Positions 60,440 to 61,013 of a stretch of 61,013 bases of DNA are shown here, one piece after another. Source of the stretch: Kyrpidia sp. (GTDB lineage Bacteria; Bacillota; Bacilli; Kyrpidiales; Kyrpidiaceae); assembly GCA_029960885.1 (NCBI GenBank), contig JASBVV010000017.1:1-61013 (forward strand). Direction: 5' to 3'. Each line of letters opens with the position of its first letter. Position 1 is the first letter of the stretch. Made by a program: the position numbers and the translations under genes. The notes under the pieces are model-generated. The model was not told the DNA's origin. It ran no database searches and saw only the letters and a list, made by a program, of their open reading frames with translations.

Positions 60440-60727
60440 TCAACGATCGGCGGCGGGGTCGCCCGGACGATGAATGACCAGATCGCCGTCGGCGGCGGAA
60501 TACTCCACCGTCAGTTTGTCTAGAAAAGTCGAAGCGAACGGATCGGCCATCACTCTTAGCCCGGACACCTCGACACATGTGTCTCCGGACCGGGTATCGT
60601 CCGGACTGAGGATGAACCTCAGGCCGCCGCATCCCGGCAGGACTTGAAGTCTCAATCCCGTCCAAGGGCGGTCCTCCGTCTTTTGCATCGCGAGAATGTG
60701 CGCTTTTGCTTCCTCGCTGATGATCAT
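60440..60727 (-). CDS. HesB/IscA-like protein lacking the C-terminal cysteine pair
   Basis: A 95-residue protein with the HesB/IscA core: MIISEEAKAHILAM, LRLQVLPGCGGLRFILSPDD, and LRVMADPFASTFLDKLTVEY. IscA proteins need a first Cys (here CGG) and a C-terminal CxC; the latter is missing, as the end reads VIHRPGDPAADR. Such forms exist in Bacilli (for example YqkB-like proteins) and probably do not act as standard Fe-S carriers. ATG 60727 has TTGAGGTG upstream. Confidence 0.85.
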   Translation of the reverse strand: MIISEEAKAHILAMQKTEDRPWTGLRLQVLPGCGGLRFILSPDDTRSGDTCVEVSGLRVMADPFASTFLDKLTVEYSAADGDLVIHRPGDPAADR

Positions 60728-60843
60728 GGCGATCAACACCTCAATCCGCAACATCCCCACCATTTTATCATAATCACCAATCAACGGACGGAGGCTCCGG
60801 GAACACGGGGCGGGAATCCGCATATCGCCGAATCCGTACGCCG

Positions 60844-60853
60844 TTTCGACAAG
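60844..60853. promoter_or_regulatory. Possible Spo0A box
   Basis: TTTCGACAAG (60844-60853) reads CTTGTCGAAA on the minus strand, matching the Spo0A box TTTGTCGAA at eight of nine bases. It lies between the divergent HesB-like gene and the probable rpsU, about 22 bases upstream of the latter's -35. Confidence 0.35.
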
Positions 60854-60874
60854 TAAAATAGTGGAATTTCACCG

Positions 60875-60904
60875 TTGACATGGTGAAAAAGCTTCAATTA
60901 TAAT
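60875..60904 (+). promoter_or_regulatory. Near-consensus sigma-A promoter
   Basis: TTGACA (60875-60880), 18 bases and TATAAT (60899-60904), both hexamers perfect, drive the gene starting at 60993. The leader of about 80 bases contains CGTGACGTTCACG, a small imperfect hairpin. Confidence 0.85.
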
Positions 60905-60992
60905 GGCTCTAATGGACGGGTGTTTACCGGGACAGGTACGCCTTGTGCCCCTCGTGACGTTCACGGGATGTTAGGCGGAGGGAGGGAATCAG

Positions 60993-61013
60993 GTGTCGGA
61001 GATTCGGGTTCGG
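60993..61013 (+). CDS. rpsU: Start of a gene, probably rpsU (ribosomal protein S21), truncated by the window edge
   Basis: Only seven codons are visible (VSEIRVR), after a GGAGGGAGGG ribosome site and a strong promoter. This start resembles S21 proteins, which commonly begin MSEIRV or MAEIRV. The identification is tentative. Confidence 0.4.

Overview
The window looks like a chromosomal segment of a GC-rich, endospore-forming member of the Bacillota, most like Alicyclobacillaceae such as Kyrpidia. That placement is an inference from three things: the high GC, the sporulation genes (spoIIIAA-AH, spoIVB, spo0A), and a gene order close to the Bacillus subtilis comG-gcv-efp-spoIIIA-accBC-nusB-xse-ispA-dxs-recN-spo0A block. 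Many starts are GTG or TTG and many neighbouring genes overlap by a few bases, so translation is strongly coupled. I found no tRNA, rRNA, CRISPR array, insertion sequence or prophage.

Layout. 1-247: start of an Lrp/AsnC-type regulator (minus strand). 443-4600: seven-gene comG-type operon for the DNA-uptake pseudopilus. 4645-9793: aroK, asnB, then an ACT-domain protein with thrC and thrB behind a good sigma-A promoter. 9869-10813: an orphan DnaI/DnaC-like ATPase. 10836-13453: the yqhG/SNF2-helicase pair on the minus strand, divergent from a tandem glycine riboswitch and gcvT-gcvPA-gcvPB. 17954-19395: a repeat-bearing probable spore protein and a histidine phosphatase, both minus. 19574-22647: aroQ, an M24 peptidase, efp, yqhV and a zinc-ribbon protein. 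22991-28465: the complete spoIIIA operon. 28670-32364: accB, accC, an Asp23/AmaP/DUF2273 envelope-stress module, and nusB. 32361-43839: a TsaD paralogue, a ferredoxin-NADP reductase, folD, xseAB, ispA, dxs, tlyA, nadK, argR and recN. 43979-46107: spoIVB facing a reversed spo0A. 46322-61013: a less conserved stretch holding yfkAB, a secreted DUF2334/FG-GAP protein, a secreted subtilase, DedA, DUF309, a thioredoxin-reductase-like protein, an LCP-SH3 protein, an SDR, metY, a solitary peptide-binding lipoprotein, small membrane proteins, a HesB-like protein and the first codons of a probable rpsU.

How the genes work together. Most of the window is housekeeping: amino-acid synthesis, one-carbon metabolism (gcv and folD), fatty-acid initiation (accBC), isoprenoid precursors (dxs, ispA), DNA repair (xseAB, recN) and the feeding-channel and checkpoint proteins of sporulation. 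Two normally intact genes are interrupted as given: nusB by an in-frame TGA and tlyA by a one-base insertion. spo0A is inverted relative to the usual spoIVB-spo0A arrangement. The least explained proteins are the coat-like repeat protein (17954-18694), the DUF2334/FG-GAP protein (47451-49379), the yqhG/SNF2 pair, and several small membrane proteins. I did not find an unmistakably new system; these are the best candidates for a closer look.
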